Source: Pseudosporangium ferrugineum
GTDB taxonomy: Bacteria; Actinomycetota; Actinomycetes; Mycobacteriales; Micromonosporaceae
Assembly (NCBI RefSeq): GCF_003002065.1
Contig: NZ_PVZG01000010.1
Coordinates: 124,001-188,000, forward strand
Reading direction: 5' to 3'
Length of the DNA stretch: 64,000 nucleotides
Below are positions 8,124 through 16,367 of the stretch, piece by piece (position 1 is the first letter of the stretch; each line of letters opens with the position of its first letter). The translations under genes and the position numbers were made by a program. The notes under the pieces are model-generated. The model had not been told where the DNA came from, made no database searches, and worked only from the letters and a program-made list of their open reading frames with translations.

Positions 8124-8287
8124 GCGCGCCGCTCACGCCAGGGCCACAAGCGAGGCGCGCCGCTCACGGCAGGGGTCACAAGCGAAGCGCGCCGCTCACG
8201 GCAGGGTCCGAAGGCGAAGTGCGCGCCGCTCACGGCAGGGGTCAAGAGGCGAAGCGCGCCGCTCACGGCGGGGTCAGTTGGCGAAGT
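8124..8287. repeat. Five tandem ~31-34 bp imperfect direct repeats
   Basis: Five copies start at 8124, 8155, 8187, 8221 and 8254. The core is GCGCGCCGCTCACGGCAGGG, followed by a variable GTCACAAGCGAA-like part. Each copy contains a small GCCG-CTCA-CGGC dyad. The last copy covers the stop codon of the 85-residue gene. There are no spacers of CRISPR type. Confidence 0.85.
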
Positions 8288-8531
8288 GCGGGCTGCGCTG
8301 CGAGGCCAGCACGGCGGCCAGTTCCTCGCGGACCCAGCCCATCCGGCGCACCGCCACCTCGGGGTGGTCGCCGAACTCCGCGGCCACCCCCGCGGCGCAC
8401 CCGTCGCTGCCGAAGCGCAGGATCATGGCGGTCACCGCCTCCTCGACCGCGCGGCGGCTCGGACACTGGGACGGCTGCAGGTCGGAGACGAACAATGCCT
8501 CCGCCGCCAGTTCCTGAACGGTGCTGATCAT
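8274..8531 (-). CDS. Small hypothetical protein (85 aa)
   Basis: An 85-residue acidic, Ala-rich, probably helical cytosolic protein that I do not recognise. It has no membrane segment or signal peptide. It has a believable start: ATG 8531 with GGGGAG about 7 bases upstream, and codon use with strong third-position G/C. Features include a Cys in the middle (MILRFGSDGCAAGVAAEF) and a conserved-looking GWVREELAAVL near the end. It lies between the kinase gene and the sigma gene, all on the minus strand, and its 3' end is embedded in the direct-repeat array. Confidence 0.6.
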   Translation of the reverse strand: MISTVQELAAEALFVSDLQPSQCPSRRAVEEAVTAMILRFGSDGCAAGVAAEFGDHPEVAVRRMGWVREELAAVLASQRSPHFAN

Positions 8532-8858
8532 GTCGGACTCCCCGATGTGCGACGACTTGCTCGAGATCCAGCTAACGCTCGCGTCGGTGCGGACCGGGCC
8601 CGCTCAGGTTGCGGACCGGTATCAACCATCTTCCTCGCGGGCGTCAAGCGGGCCCGCAGGCACGCCGAGACGCTTTGCACCGTTTTCGGCGGGGCGTCTC
8701 GCCGTCGGCCGCCGCGTCCGCCGCGGGTTTCCCGTCCGGACCGCGACCGAAAGTGCCTGCCGGATCGATTTCGACTCTAATACGCGCGGAGGCGGCCGAC
8801 CGCTACTCCGGTCGACCGCCTCGCCCTGTGTCGTGTTTTACCCAAAGACCGGAGGCCT
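8532..8858. other. Intergenic region between the 85-aa gene and the kinase gene
   Basis: This 327-bp spacer holds the upstream region of the 85-residue gene and, near the kinase end, a terminator hairpin at 8789-8822. An AT-richer patch lies around 8765-8783. No further gene is supported. Confidence 0.6.
8789..8822 (-). terminator. Terminator-like hairpin after the Ser/Thr kinase gene
   Basis: GAGGCGGCCGACC (8789-8801) pairs with GGTCGACCGCCTC (8810-8822), 12 of 13 positions, around an 8-base loop, 36 bp past the kinase stop. No U-tract follows, but the downstream minus strand is AT-richer. Confidence 0.55.
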
Positions 8859-11120
8859 TTACCCGAAGATCGGAGGCGGCGCGTCCGTGTCCACCGCGTC
8901 CGGGTCGTCCGACTGCATCGGCGGCGGCGTGGTCGTCGTGTCCAGGCTGGTGGGGGGTGTCGTCGGGGGTGTCGTGCCCGTCGGCGGCGGCTCCGGGGGC
9001 GGCGCGTCGTCATCGTCGGTGCCGGTCGTCGTCGGGCTGCCGGTGCCCGTCGAGGTTCCCGTCGGCGTGCTGGGCCGCGGCTCGGGAACGGAGACGGTCG
9101 TGGGCACCGGGACCGGGACGGCCACGCCGCCCGGCGCGATCGAGATGCCGGGGATCGGGGTGTCCTTGACCGGCACCGGGCCGAGCCGGATCGTGCCGTT
9201 GTCCAGGTGCTCGACCGGCCGGGACGGCTCGCCGGGCTTCGGCGACACGAACGTCTCGCAGGTCTGCCCGTCGAGCTTGAAGACCATCGGCGCGGCGTTG
9301 CTGGCCTTGTAGCGCCCGGTGAACTGCATGGTCTCGGTCGCCTGCGGGTTGAGCGTCCTGCGGGAGTTCACGGTGACGGCGCGGGCCTGCTGGTCGAGAC
9401 CGAGCTTGCCGTTGCCGGAGACGACCTGGTCGCCGGGCATGAGGAACCACAGGTTCCAGTTCTTGATCGCCCGGACGTCGCGGTTGGCGATGGTGATGGC
9501 CGCCTTGAACCGGCCGCCGTCGTCGGACCAGACCGCGTAGCTCACCACGCACTTGTTGGCGCCCGCGACCTGGGTCGGCTGCGGGCCCACGCCGTTGGCG
9601 ACGACCTTCTGCGGCGGATCGCCGGCGCCCATCGCCAGTGCCCAGGCCACGCCGCTGACCACCAGGACGGCCGCGCCGGCGAAGACCGCCACGCCGCGAC
9701 GCCGGGTGCCGCCCGGTCGCCCGCCGGGCCGGGGGTCGGCCACCGAGGGACCACCGGGGCGCTGCGTGGGCGGGACACCGCCGGCCGCCTGCGCGTCGGG
9801 GCGGGCCGGGGGCCGGTCGGGCGCGGCGCCGAACGCGGGGCGCAGGGCCGGACCGTCGTCGGGACCTCCCGCGGCGGGCATGCCGACGTCGGGGCCGCCG
9901 AAGAGCGGGCCGGGGGGCATCGGCGGCGCCGCGGCGCCGCCGGCCGCCGGCGCCATGGGCGGCACCGGGCCGAAGCGGCTGTTGCGGCCGCCGCGCTGGG
10001 GCGGGGCCACCGCCGGAGCGCTGTTGGCCCCCACCGGGGCCTCGGTCTCGACGACCGAGATCGGCTCGGCCGGGCTGCCGGCGGCCGGGGCCTCGGGCGA
10101 CCCCCCCGCCGCCGGGGGCACCGCGGCCACGCCGCGTCCCGGCGTGGCCGGGTCGCCGACCCGGGCGTGCCCGGGCCGCAGCCGGCCGAGGCCGTCGGTG
10201 TACGACCGCGCGGACGGCAGGATCGTGGTGTCCTCGCCGCTGTCGGCCCAGTCCGGCACGAACGCGCGGGCCGCGGGCACCCCGGCCGAGACCGTGCCCA
10301 GGACGTGGGCGAGCTCGGCGCTGGACGGGCGGTCCGACGGCCGCTTCTCCAGGCACCGGGCGATCAGCGCGGAGACGGCCGCGGGCAGGCCCTCGACGGG
10401 CGGCATCGGCTCGGGCTCGGTGTACTGGTGGGCGCGCAGCAGCGCGGTGGTGGTGCCGACGTCCCAGGGCAGCTGGCCGATCAGGGTGCGGTAGATGAGC
10501 AGGCCCACCGCGTACACGTCGGTGGCCGGGCTGACCTGGCCGCCCTCGAGCCGCTCGGGCGCGAGGTAGGCGGGCGTGCCGAGCAGGCTGCCGTCCGGGT
10601 CGATGTCGTTCTCGCCGATCAGCGCCGAGATGCCGAAGTCGACGACCTTGGCGCCGGCCGGCGTCAGCATGACGTTGGCCGGGGTCACGTCGCGGTGCAC
10701 GATGCCCCGGGCGTGCGCCGCGGCCAGCGCGGCGGAGACCTCGGCGCAGATGCGTACGGCGGCGGGCCAGGGCAGGCGCTGGGCGCGGGCGAGCACGGCG
10801 GCGAGCGACTCGCCGTCGACCAGCTCCATCACGACGTACGGCACCGGCTCACCGTCGACGGTGGTCGCCTCGCCGTAGTCGTAGACGTTGGTGATGTGCG
10901 GGTGGCTGAGCCGGGCGGCCGCCTGGGCCTCCGCGCGCAGCCGCCGGCGGAACGACGGGTCCGCGCTCGTCGACGGCGGCAGCACCTTGACCGCCACCTG
11001 CCGCCCGAGGACCTCGTCGAAGCCTCGCCACACCACTGACATCCCGCCGGCGCCGAGCCGCTCGACCAGTCGGTAGCGACCGGCCAGCAGACTCGAACCG
11101 GGCAGGTCCGTCGTGCTCAT
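8859..11120 (-). CDS. Transmembrane Ser/Thr protein kinase with CBM2-like extracellular domain
   Basis: A 753-residue Hanks-type kinase. The cytoplasmic kinase domain covers about residues 14-275: glycine loop GAGGMSVV, lysine in VAVKVL, catalytic loop HRDVTPANVML, DFGIS and GTPAYLAPE. A Pro/Ala/Gly-rich linker follows, then a single membrane helix near residues 477-500 and an outer domain (about 520-620) that reads like a family 2 carbohydrate-binding module (FKAAITIANRD, KNWNLWF, TLNPQATETMQFTGRY). The tail of ~120 residues is Pro/Thr/Asp-rich. No PASTA repeats are present. The catalytic-loop Lys after HRD is Thr here; the Asp is intact. The ATG at 11120 (STTDLPG follows) sits behind GGGGG; a longer frame exists but lacks a ribosome site. 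It probably senses a cell-wall or polysaccharide ligand (inference). Confidence 0.88.
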   Translation of the reverse strand: MSTTDLPGSSLLAGRYRLVERLGAGGMSVVWRGFDEVLGRQVAVKVLPPSTSADPSFRRRLRAEAQAAARLSHPHITNVYDYGEATTVDGEPVPYVVMELVDGESLAAVLARAQRLPWPAAVRICAEVSAALAAAHARGIVHRDVTPANVMLTPAGAKVVDFGISALIGENDIDPDGSLLGTPAYLAPERLEGGQVSPATDVYAVGLLIYRTLIGQLPWDVGTTTALLRAHQYTEPEPMPPVEGLPAAVSALIARCLEKRPSDRPSSAELAHVLGTVSAGVPAARAFVPDWADSGEDTTILPSARSYTDGLGRLRPGHARVGDPATPGRGVAAVPPAAGGSPEAPAAGSPAEPISVVETEAPVGANSAPAVAPPQRGGRNSRFGPVPPMAPAAGGAAAPPMPPGPLFGGPDVGMPAAGGPDDGPALRPAFGAAPDRPPARPDAQAAGGVPPTQRPGGPSVADPRPGGRPGGTRRRGVAVFAGAAVLVVSGVAWALAMGAGDPPQKVVANGVGPQPTQVAGANKCVVSYAVWSDDGGRFKAAITIANRDVRAIKNWNLWFLMPGDQVVSGNGKLGLDQQARAVTVNSRRTLNPQATETMQFTGRYKASNAAPMVFKLDGQTCETFVSPKPGEPSRPVEHLDNGTIRLGPVPVKDTPIPGISIAPGGVAVPVPVPTTVSVPEPRPSTPTGTSTGTGSPTTTGTDDDDAPPPEPPPTGTTPPTTPPTSLDTTTTPPPMQSDDPDAVDTDAPPPIFG

Positions 11121-11646
11121 GTGCCCCCACATGCGCGATCGGATGAAACACCGGAGGCACACCGCCATGTGTCCCGGCGCCGGGGTCGGCCGCGGTCCGG
11201 GACCGGACCTGGCATTCCCCATCGACGGCGAGGATCGTAGCGGACCCGCGGCCCCCGGTTCGACTCTTCGACTATCGCGATGACCTGCGGCTCGTCACCG
11301 TCCGTTCTGTGGCATGTGCCAGCGGTGCCCGTCGTCCCTTCCGGACAAAACCCCTGGTCAGGGCCGTACCGGCGGGACCTCGAACCGCTCCGCGCGGCCT
11401 ATGCACCTTTCGTCGGAACTTGCGGCTATCCCCCGAACGGGGCGCATCTACAAGGGAATCTGCACGTGCAGTGGCTCTTGCATCACGCTGGGATGAGATT
11501 CGCCCGTTCCTGAGCGTCGCTCACGGAACGTACGGGTCATTCCTTGCCGAAGGGCAATGACCTGCGTCACCCCGCCCGATCGGATGAAACTTCCACGCCG
11601 ATCATGCTTTGTTGGTCACGCTCACCGGAACGTGGGACAAACCGGG
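11121..11646. other. Intergenic region upstream of the kinase and downstream of cphA
   Basis: A 526-bp spacer of lower GC than its neighbours, with no convincing gene. It holds two copies of GATCGGATGAAAC (near 11137 and 11578), two copies of ATGACCTGCG followed by GTCACC (near 11280 and 11568), and a perfect 12-bp palindrome CTGCACGTGCAG at 11460-11471. It should contain the kinase promoter and the end of the cph transcript. No clear -10/-35 pair or terminator was found. Confidence 0.5.
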
Positions 11647-14367
11647 TCAGCTCGCCGCGGTGCCGGCACCGGCGAGGCGTACGGGCGCCGGACGCAGGCC
11701 GAGCACCGGCGGCGCCTCCACCGGCACCGCCCCCAGCTCCTCCAGGTGCTCGAGCATCGGCGTCAGCTTCTCGTAGAGCACGAGCACCACGTCACCGGGC
11801 ACCGCGAGCCGCAACGCCTCCCGCACCGCCGCCCGGTAGCCCTCCGCCCGGACCGACCGCAGGTTCGGGCGCCGTCCCCGCATCTCCCGCTCGACCAGCG
11901 CCGACACCTCGCCCGGCCGGCGGCCCCGCGGGTCCTCGTCGTCGTAGAGCACCGCCCGGGTCACCCCGTCCGCCAGCACCTGCGCGGACGCGGCCAGCAG
12001 GTCGTCGCGGCGGTCGCCGGGCAGGGTCGCGGCGGCGACGCAGCGGTCGCGGCCGTAGAGGCGTTCGAGGGTGCGCAGCACCGCCGCCAGCGCCGCCGGG
12101 TTGTGCGCGTAGTCCACGAACAGGGACACCTCGCCCAGGCGCAGCACGGTGCCGCGGCCCGGGTTGTGCACCCGGGGCTCGAACTCGGTGAGGCGCTCGG
12201 TCACCACGCCGGCCGGGGCGCCCATCGCGCGGGCGGCGGCGATCGCGGCCAGGGCGTTGACGGCCGCGTACGGCGCCGCTCCCCCGAACGCGCCGGGCAC
12301 CTCGGCCACCCGCAGCAACGGGGTGCGGCGCGCGCCGGTGGCCTGCACCAGCCAGCCGTCCTGGAGCAGGTACGCCGTACCGCCCCGGCCCAGGTGTCCG
12401 ACGAGCACCGGCTGCTGCGGGTCGGCACCGAACCAGACGACGCGCTTGCGGTCGGCGCGTACCCGGGGCCGGTCCACCAGGCTGCGCACCCACGGGTCGT
12501 CGGCGTTGAGCACGAGCGTGCCGCCGTCCCGGACGCGCTCCGCCACCAGGGCCTTCACGTGCGCGATGTCCTCGACCGAGCCGAGCCCGTCCTGGCCGAG
12601 GTGGTCGGCCGTGATGTTCGTGACCACGCCCACGTCGCTCCAGTCGTACCCGAGCCCGCGCCGGAGCGTGCCACCCCGGGCGGTCTCCAGGACCGCCGCC
12701 TGGACCCCCGGATCGCCGAGGACCATCTGGGCGGAGCGCGGTCCGGTGGCGTCGCCGCGGTAGACCGTCCGGCCGTCGAGCGAGACGCCGTCCGTGGTAG
12801 TCAGCCCGATCCGCAGGCCACCCCCGCCGAGCAGGTACGCCGTCATCCGCGCCACCGACGTCTTGCCGTTGGTCCCGGTCACGGCGGCGACCGGGATGCG
12901 CCCGTCGGAGCCGCCCGGGAACATCGCCCGCACGATGGCGTCGCCCACGTCCCGGGAGCGGCCCGAGACCGGCGACAGGTGCATCCGCAGGCCCGGGACG
13001 GCGTTGACCTCGATGACCCCGGCGGCGACGTCGTCCGGGTCGGCCGTGGGCGGCACCGGCGCGGCGATGTCGGGCAGCCGCAGGTCGATGCCGGCGACGT
13101 CGAGGCCGACGACGGCGGCGACCCGCAGGCACAGCCGGGCCACGTCCGGATGCACCCGGTCGGTGACGTCGTGCCCGGTGCCGCCCGAGGAGAGGTTGGC
13201 GTTGTCGCGCAGCCGGACGCGCGTCCCGGCGGCGGGCACGGTGCCGGTCGTGCACTCCTGGCGGGCCAGGACCGCCTCGGCGATGTCGTCGAGGGCGATC
13301 CGGGTGAGGGCCCGGGAGTGGCCCATGCCGCGCCGCGGGTCGGCGTTGACCCGGGCCACCAGCTCCGCGACCGTGCTCTCCCCGTCGCCGATGACGTGCG
13401 CGGCGACCCGCTCGGCGGCGGCCACGACCTCCCCGGCCACCACCAGCACCCGGTAGTCCCGGCCGCCGAGCTGTCGCTCCACCACCACCTCGCCGCCGGC
13501 CGCCAGGACGGCCGCGTGGACCTCCGCGGCGGTCCGCAGGTTCAGCGCCACGTGCTCGCCCTGCCGGCCGCGCCGCGGCTTGACCACCACCGGGGCGCCC
13601 AGCTCGGCCAGCAGCCGGACCGCCTCGTCCGGCCCGGTGGCCGTGCCGCCGGGCGCGACCGGGATGCCGGCGTCGCTGAGCATCCGCCGGGTCGTCTGCT
13701 TGTCGGCGGCGATGTCGATGCCGACCCCGCCGGTCCGGTCGGTCATCGCCGCCCAGGCCAGGCGGCGGCGGGTACCCCAGCCGAGGCGCAGGAGGCTGAG
13801 GTCGCCGTACCGTTCGACCGGGATGCCGCGGCGGCGCGCCGCGGCGATGATCGCCGTGGTGCTGGGCCCGGTGGCCTCGCGCTCAGCGAGCCCGGCCAGG
13901 GCCGCCAGCCGCCGGTCGAGGTCGGCTCGGACGATCGAGGCGCCGGACGCCACCGCGGCGACCAGCTCGACCGCCGCCTCCAGCAACTGGGCGGGCAGGG
14001 AGGACTCCGGCGACTCGTCGCGCGGGCACTCCACGATCAGGTCGTAGATCCCGGGCTCGGCGGTGGAGACCGTACGCCCGAAGCTGACGTTCCGCCCGAT
14101 CCGCTGGGACAGCTCGAGCATGACGTGCTCGGTGACGTGCCCGAAGTAGGTGCCGCCGCGCATCCGGCTCACGAAGCCGCCCGGCGCGCCGGCCGCGCAG
14201 TGGTGCTCGGCCAGCCCCGGCAGCCCCCGCAGCAGCCGTTCGGGGAAGCCCGCGACGTCCGTGGTCTCCCGGCCGGTGAGCTCGTCGAGGCCCAGCCGGG
14301 CCACCACCGCCGGCCGGGACAGGTGCACGTTGGGGCCGCGCAGGTGGCGCAGGCTGAGAATCTTCAT
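11647..14367 (-). CDS. cphA: Cyanophycin synthetase
   Basis: A 906-residue enzyme that polymerises Asp and Arg into cyanophycin, a nitrogen reserve, using ATP. Three modules are visible: the CphA-specific N-terminus (MKILSLRHLRGPNVHL and GGTYFGHVTEHVMLELSQ), an ATP-grasp domain (VVVKPRRGRQGEHVALNL, GVIEVNAVPGLRMHL) and a Mur-ligase-like domain with P-loop GTNGKTSVARM, ETARGGTLRRGLGY and VDYAHNPAAL. Length matches the family (about 870-910). The ATG at 14367 overlaps the cphB stop (ATGA), so the pair is coupled. The frame is open further upstream through cphB, but family alignment supports this start. Confidence 0.93.
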   Translation of the reverse strand: MKILSLRHLRGPNVHLSRPAVVARLGLDELTGRETTDVAGFPERLLRGLPGLAEHHCAAGAPGGFVSRMRGGTYFGHVTEHVMLELSQRIGRNVSFGRTVSTAEPGIYDLIVECPRDESPESSLPAQLLEAAVELVAAVASGASIVRADLDRRLAALAGLAEREATGPSTTAIIAAARRRGIPVERYGDLSLLRLGWGTRRRLAWAAMTDRTGGVGIDIAADKQTTRRMLSDAGIPVAPGGTATGPDEAVRLLAELGAPVVVKPRRGRQGEHVALNLRTAAEVHAAVLAAGGEVVVERQLGGRDYRVLVVAGEVVAAAERVAAHVIGDGESTVAELVARVNADPRRGMGHSRALTRIALDDIAEAVLARQECTTGTVPAAGTRVRLRDNANLSSGGTGHDVTDRVHPDVARLCLRVAAVVGLDVAGIDLRLPDIAAPVPPTADPDDVAAGVIEVNAVPGLRMHLSPVSGRSRDVGDAIVRAMFPGGSDGRIPVAAVTGTNGKTSVARMTAYLLGGGGLRIGLTTTDGVSLDGRTVYRGDATGPRSAQMVLGDPGVQAAVLETARGGTLRRGLGYDWSDVGVVTNITADHLGQDGLGSVEDIAHVKALVAERVRDGGTLVLNADDPWVRSLVDRPRVRADRKRVVWFGADPQQPVLVGHLGRGGTAYLLQDGWLVQATGARRTPLLRVAEVPGAFGGAAPYAAVNALAAIAAARAMGAPAGVVTERLTEFEPRVHNPGRGTVLRLGEVSLFVDYAHNPAALAAVLRTLERLYGRDRCVAAATLPGDRRDDLLAASAQVLADGVTRAVLYDDEDPRGRRPGEVSALVEREMRGRRPNLRSVRAEGYRAAVREALRLAVPGDVVLVLYEKLTPMLEHLEELGAVPVEAPPVLGLRPAPVRLAGAGTAAS

Positions 14368-15179
14368 CGGGCGGCTCCCCGTTCCCCGGCGGCCCCTGGG
14401 ATCGAGGGGCAGCGGCTGGACAGTTCGAATCTGCTTCCGGCCGGCAGCACGTGGATGCGGGCCCCGGTGAACGCGATGGGGCCTTCCGCCGGTACCCGGA
14501 TGTCGGTGGCCGCGCCGGCGTCGACGACGGTGACCGTGCCGGAGCCGAGCACCTGGAAACGGTCGCCGTCGGCCAGGATCGCGGTGTCCTCGTCGATGCC
14601 CAGGCCGAGCTCGTGCGGATACAGCGCCACGGCGGTGAGCAGCCGGTTGAGCCTTCCGCGCTCGGCGAAGTGCATGTCGATCACCACGCCGGGCAGGAAC
14701 TCGAGCCCCGGCCCGGTCCGTACGCCCGCCCGGGTCAGCCCCGGCGCCTCGCCGCCCAGGATCATCGTGCCGGACATCATGGCCGCGCCGGCGCTGGTGC
14801 CGCCCAGCACGGTCGTGCCGCCCTGCACGAGGGTCTGCAGCGCCGAGTCGGCGAGGGTGCCGCCCAGCACGGTGGTGATCCGGAGCTGGTCGCCGCCGGT
14901 GAAGAAGATGCCCGTGGCGGGCGCGAGGGCCTCCACCACGGCGGCGTCGTTCGCCTGCGCGCGGGTGGTGATCCGCAGGCCGCGGACCTGCCCGGCGCCG
15001 AGGCCGGTGAAGAGCTGCGCGTACTCGGCCTCGAGGACCGCGGGCTCGCCGCTGGCCGTCGCGATGATCACGATGTCGGCGGTGGCTCCCCCGGCCAGCT
15101 CGACGAAGCGGCCGAGGATGGCGGTGCCGCCCGTGCCGTGGCGCTCGGCGCCGCCGATGATCAGCAACCGGGCCGCCAC
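14364..15179 (-). CDS. cphB: Cyanophycinase
   Basis: A 271-residue serine-type exopeptidase of family S51 that cuts cyanophycin to beta-Asp-Arg dipeptides. The nucleophile is Ser129 in GGTSAGAAMMSG. Other family marks are LLIIGGAERHG at the N-terminus, FFTGGDQLRI and VVIDMHFAERGRLNRLL. GTG 15179 is preceded by GGAGGAGG with good spacing. It is the first gene of the cphBA operon, so degradation and synthesis of the polymer are made together. An AT-rich stretch around 15225-15265 may hold the promoter. Confidence 0.92.
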   Translation of the reverse strand: MAARLLIIGGAERHGTGGTAILGRFVELAGGATADIVIIATASGEPAVLEAEYAQLFTGLGAGQVRGLRITTRAQANDAAVVEALAPATGIFFTGGDQLRITTVLGGTLADSALQTLVQGGTTVLGGTSAGAAMMSGTMILGGEAPGLTRAGVRTGPGLEFLPGVVIDMHFAERGRLNRLLTAVALYPHELGLGIDEDTAILADGDRFQVLGSGTVTVVDAGAATDIRVPAEGPIAFTGARIHVLPAGSRFELSSRCPSIPGAAGERGAAR

Positions 15180-15302
15180 GCTGCACCTCCTCCGCCGCGC
15201 CGCTGCTACGGACCCGGCGGCTCGCCTTTGAGGTTAAACGGAACAAATAAGAAACATACGGCTAATCCGGGGAGTTGGCGGGCAGCAGATGGGTGACCGC
15301 GA

Positions 15303-15788
15303 TCAGCGGCGGCGGGCGCCCGGACCGGGCCGCGGGACCACGTCACGGTTGTCGGTCACGGCGTGCCCGTCCGAGCAGTGCACGGCGGTACGGACCTCCG
15401 CGCCGCAGTCGCGGTGCACCATGGTCAGCGGCGGCCCCTCGGGCTCGGCGAGGTAGCGGTCGCCCCACTCCTTCACCGCCACCATCACCGGGTAGAGGTC
15501 GAAGCCCTTGGGGGTCAGGCGGTACTCGTGGCGGATCCGGGCGCCGGGCTCCTGGTACGGCTCGCGGCGCAGCACGCCGTGCTCGACGAGGGCGGCGAGC
15601 CGGTTGGTCAGGACCTGCCGGGGCATGCCGGTGTGCTCCCGCATGTCGGCGAAGCGCCGGACGCCGTTGAAGACCTCCCGCAGCACGACGAAGGTCCACT
15701 TCTCGCCCAGAATGCCCATGGCCCGGCCGATCGTGCAGGTCTCCATGGACCAGCCGAGCGCCTCGGGCCTCGCTGTGGTCTCGGTCAT
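15303..15788 (-). CDS. HxlR/MarR-like winged-helix transcriptional regulator
   Basis: A regulator of about 161 residues. The HxlR domain is plain: CTIGRAMGILGEKWTFVVLREVFNGVRRFADMR, the recognition region MPRQVLTNRLAALVEHGVLRR, and the wing RHEYRLTPKGFDLYPVM. The conserved N-terminal Cys, redox-active in some relatives, is present. A C-terminal tail has two more Cys (HRDCGAEV and HCSDGH), a variation shared by some actinobacterial members that could bind metal. ATG 15788 is taken; an in-frame GTG two codons earlier is possible. It is divergent from the thioesterase gene across about 57 bp and probably controls it and itself. Confidence 0.85.
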   Translation of the reverse strand: MTETTARPEALGWSMETCTIGRAMGILGEKWTFVVLREVFNGVRRFADMREHTGMPRQVLTNRLAALVEHGVLRREPYQEPGARIRHEYRLTPKGFDLYPVMVAVKEWGDRYLAEPEGPPLTMVHRDCGAEVRTAVHCSDGHAVTDNRDVVPRPGPGARRR

Positions 15789-15845
15789 AGCCACCGAGGC
15801 TAGGTCTCATTGACAGACACAGCAAGCCCGTGGCAGCCTGCGTCC

Positions 15846-16367
15846 ATGACGCAGACCCAGAGCGAGGCCCGGTCCCGTACGTTCGCCTGGAGCGACCCGG
15901 CCCAGCATGCGAGCCTGCGCGGCGACCGCTCGGGGCTCGAACTGCTCCGGGCGATGGCCCGCGGCGACCTGCCCGGCCCGCCGGTCATGAACATGATCGA
16001 CATGTCCGGCATGGAGGTGACCGAGGGCAGCGTGACGGTCTACCTGGAGCCGCAGGAGTTCCACTACAACCCGCTCGGCACGGTCCACGGCGGCGTGCTC
16101 TCCACCCTGCTGGACACCGCCGCCGCGTGCTCGGTGCACTCCACGCTGCCCGCCGGGGTCGGCTACACCAGCCTCGACCTGACGGTGAAGTTCCTGCGTC
16201 CCGTGACGCTGGCCTCCGGCCGCCTCGCCACCACCGGCACCGTGCTCCAGCGTGGCCGGCGCACGGCGCTGGCCGAGGCCCGCATGACCGACACCGCCGG
16301 CCGCCTGGTCGCCCACGCCACGTCCAGCTGCATGATCTTCGACGCGCCCGCTACCGGGCCCCGCTGA
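15846..16367 (+). CDS. PaaI-like hotdog-fold thioesterase
   Basis: A 173-residue acyl-CoA thioesterase-like protein. The hotdog core is seen in NPLGTVHGGVLSTLLDTAAACSV, with the acidic residue usual for PaaI-type catalysis, then GYTSLDLTVKFLRPVTLASGRL. The substrate is unknown. The ATG at 15846 (TQTQSEARSR follows) is chosen as the common start; an in-frame ATG at 15810 would overlap the regulator's promoter. Its last 17 bp overlap the 3' end of hisS on the other strand. Likely under control of the divergent HxlR regulator. Confidence 0.85.
   Translation: MTQTQSEARSRTFAWSDPAQHASLRGDRSGLELLRAMARGDLPGPPVMNMIDMSGMEVTEGSVTVYLEPQEFHYNPLGTVHGGVLSTLLDTAAACSVHSTLPAGVGYTSLDLTVKFLRPVTLASGRLATTGTVLQRGRRTALAEARMTDTAGRLVAHATSSCMIFDAPATGPR

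Noticed and set aside
8124..8287. CRISPR-like array
   Set aside because: Units adjoin one another and the variable parts are short and related, not spacers.
11245..11275. tRNA gene fragment (GGTTCGA-like T-loop)
   Set aside because: No matching acceptor, D or anticodon stems could be laid out around it.
11280..11513. 77-residue + strand frame upstream of the kinase
   Set aside because: No ribosome site, mixed composition and no recognisable features; lies in a likely regulatory region.
14368..15246. Extension of cyanophycin synthetase upstream
   Set aside because: The frame is open through cphB, but cphB in its own frame has full family sequence and CphA starts at MKILSLRHL.
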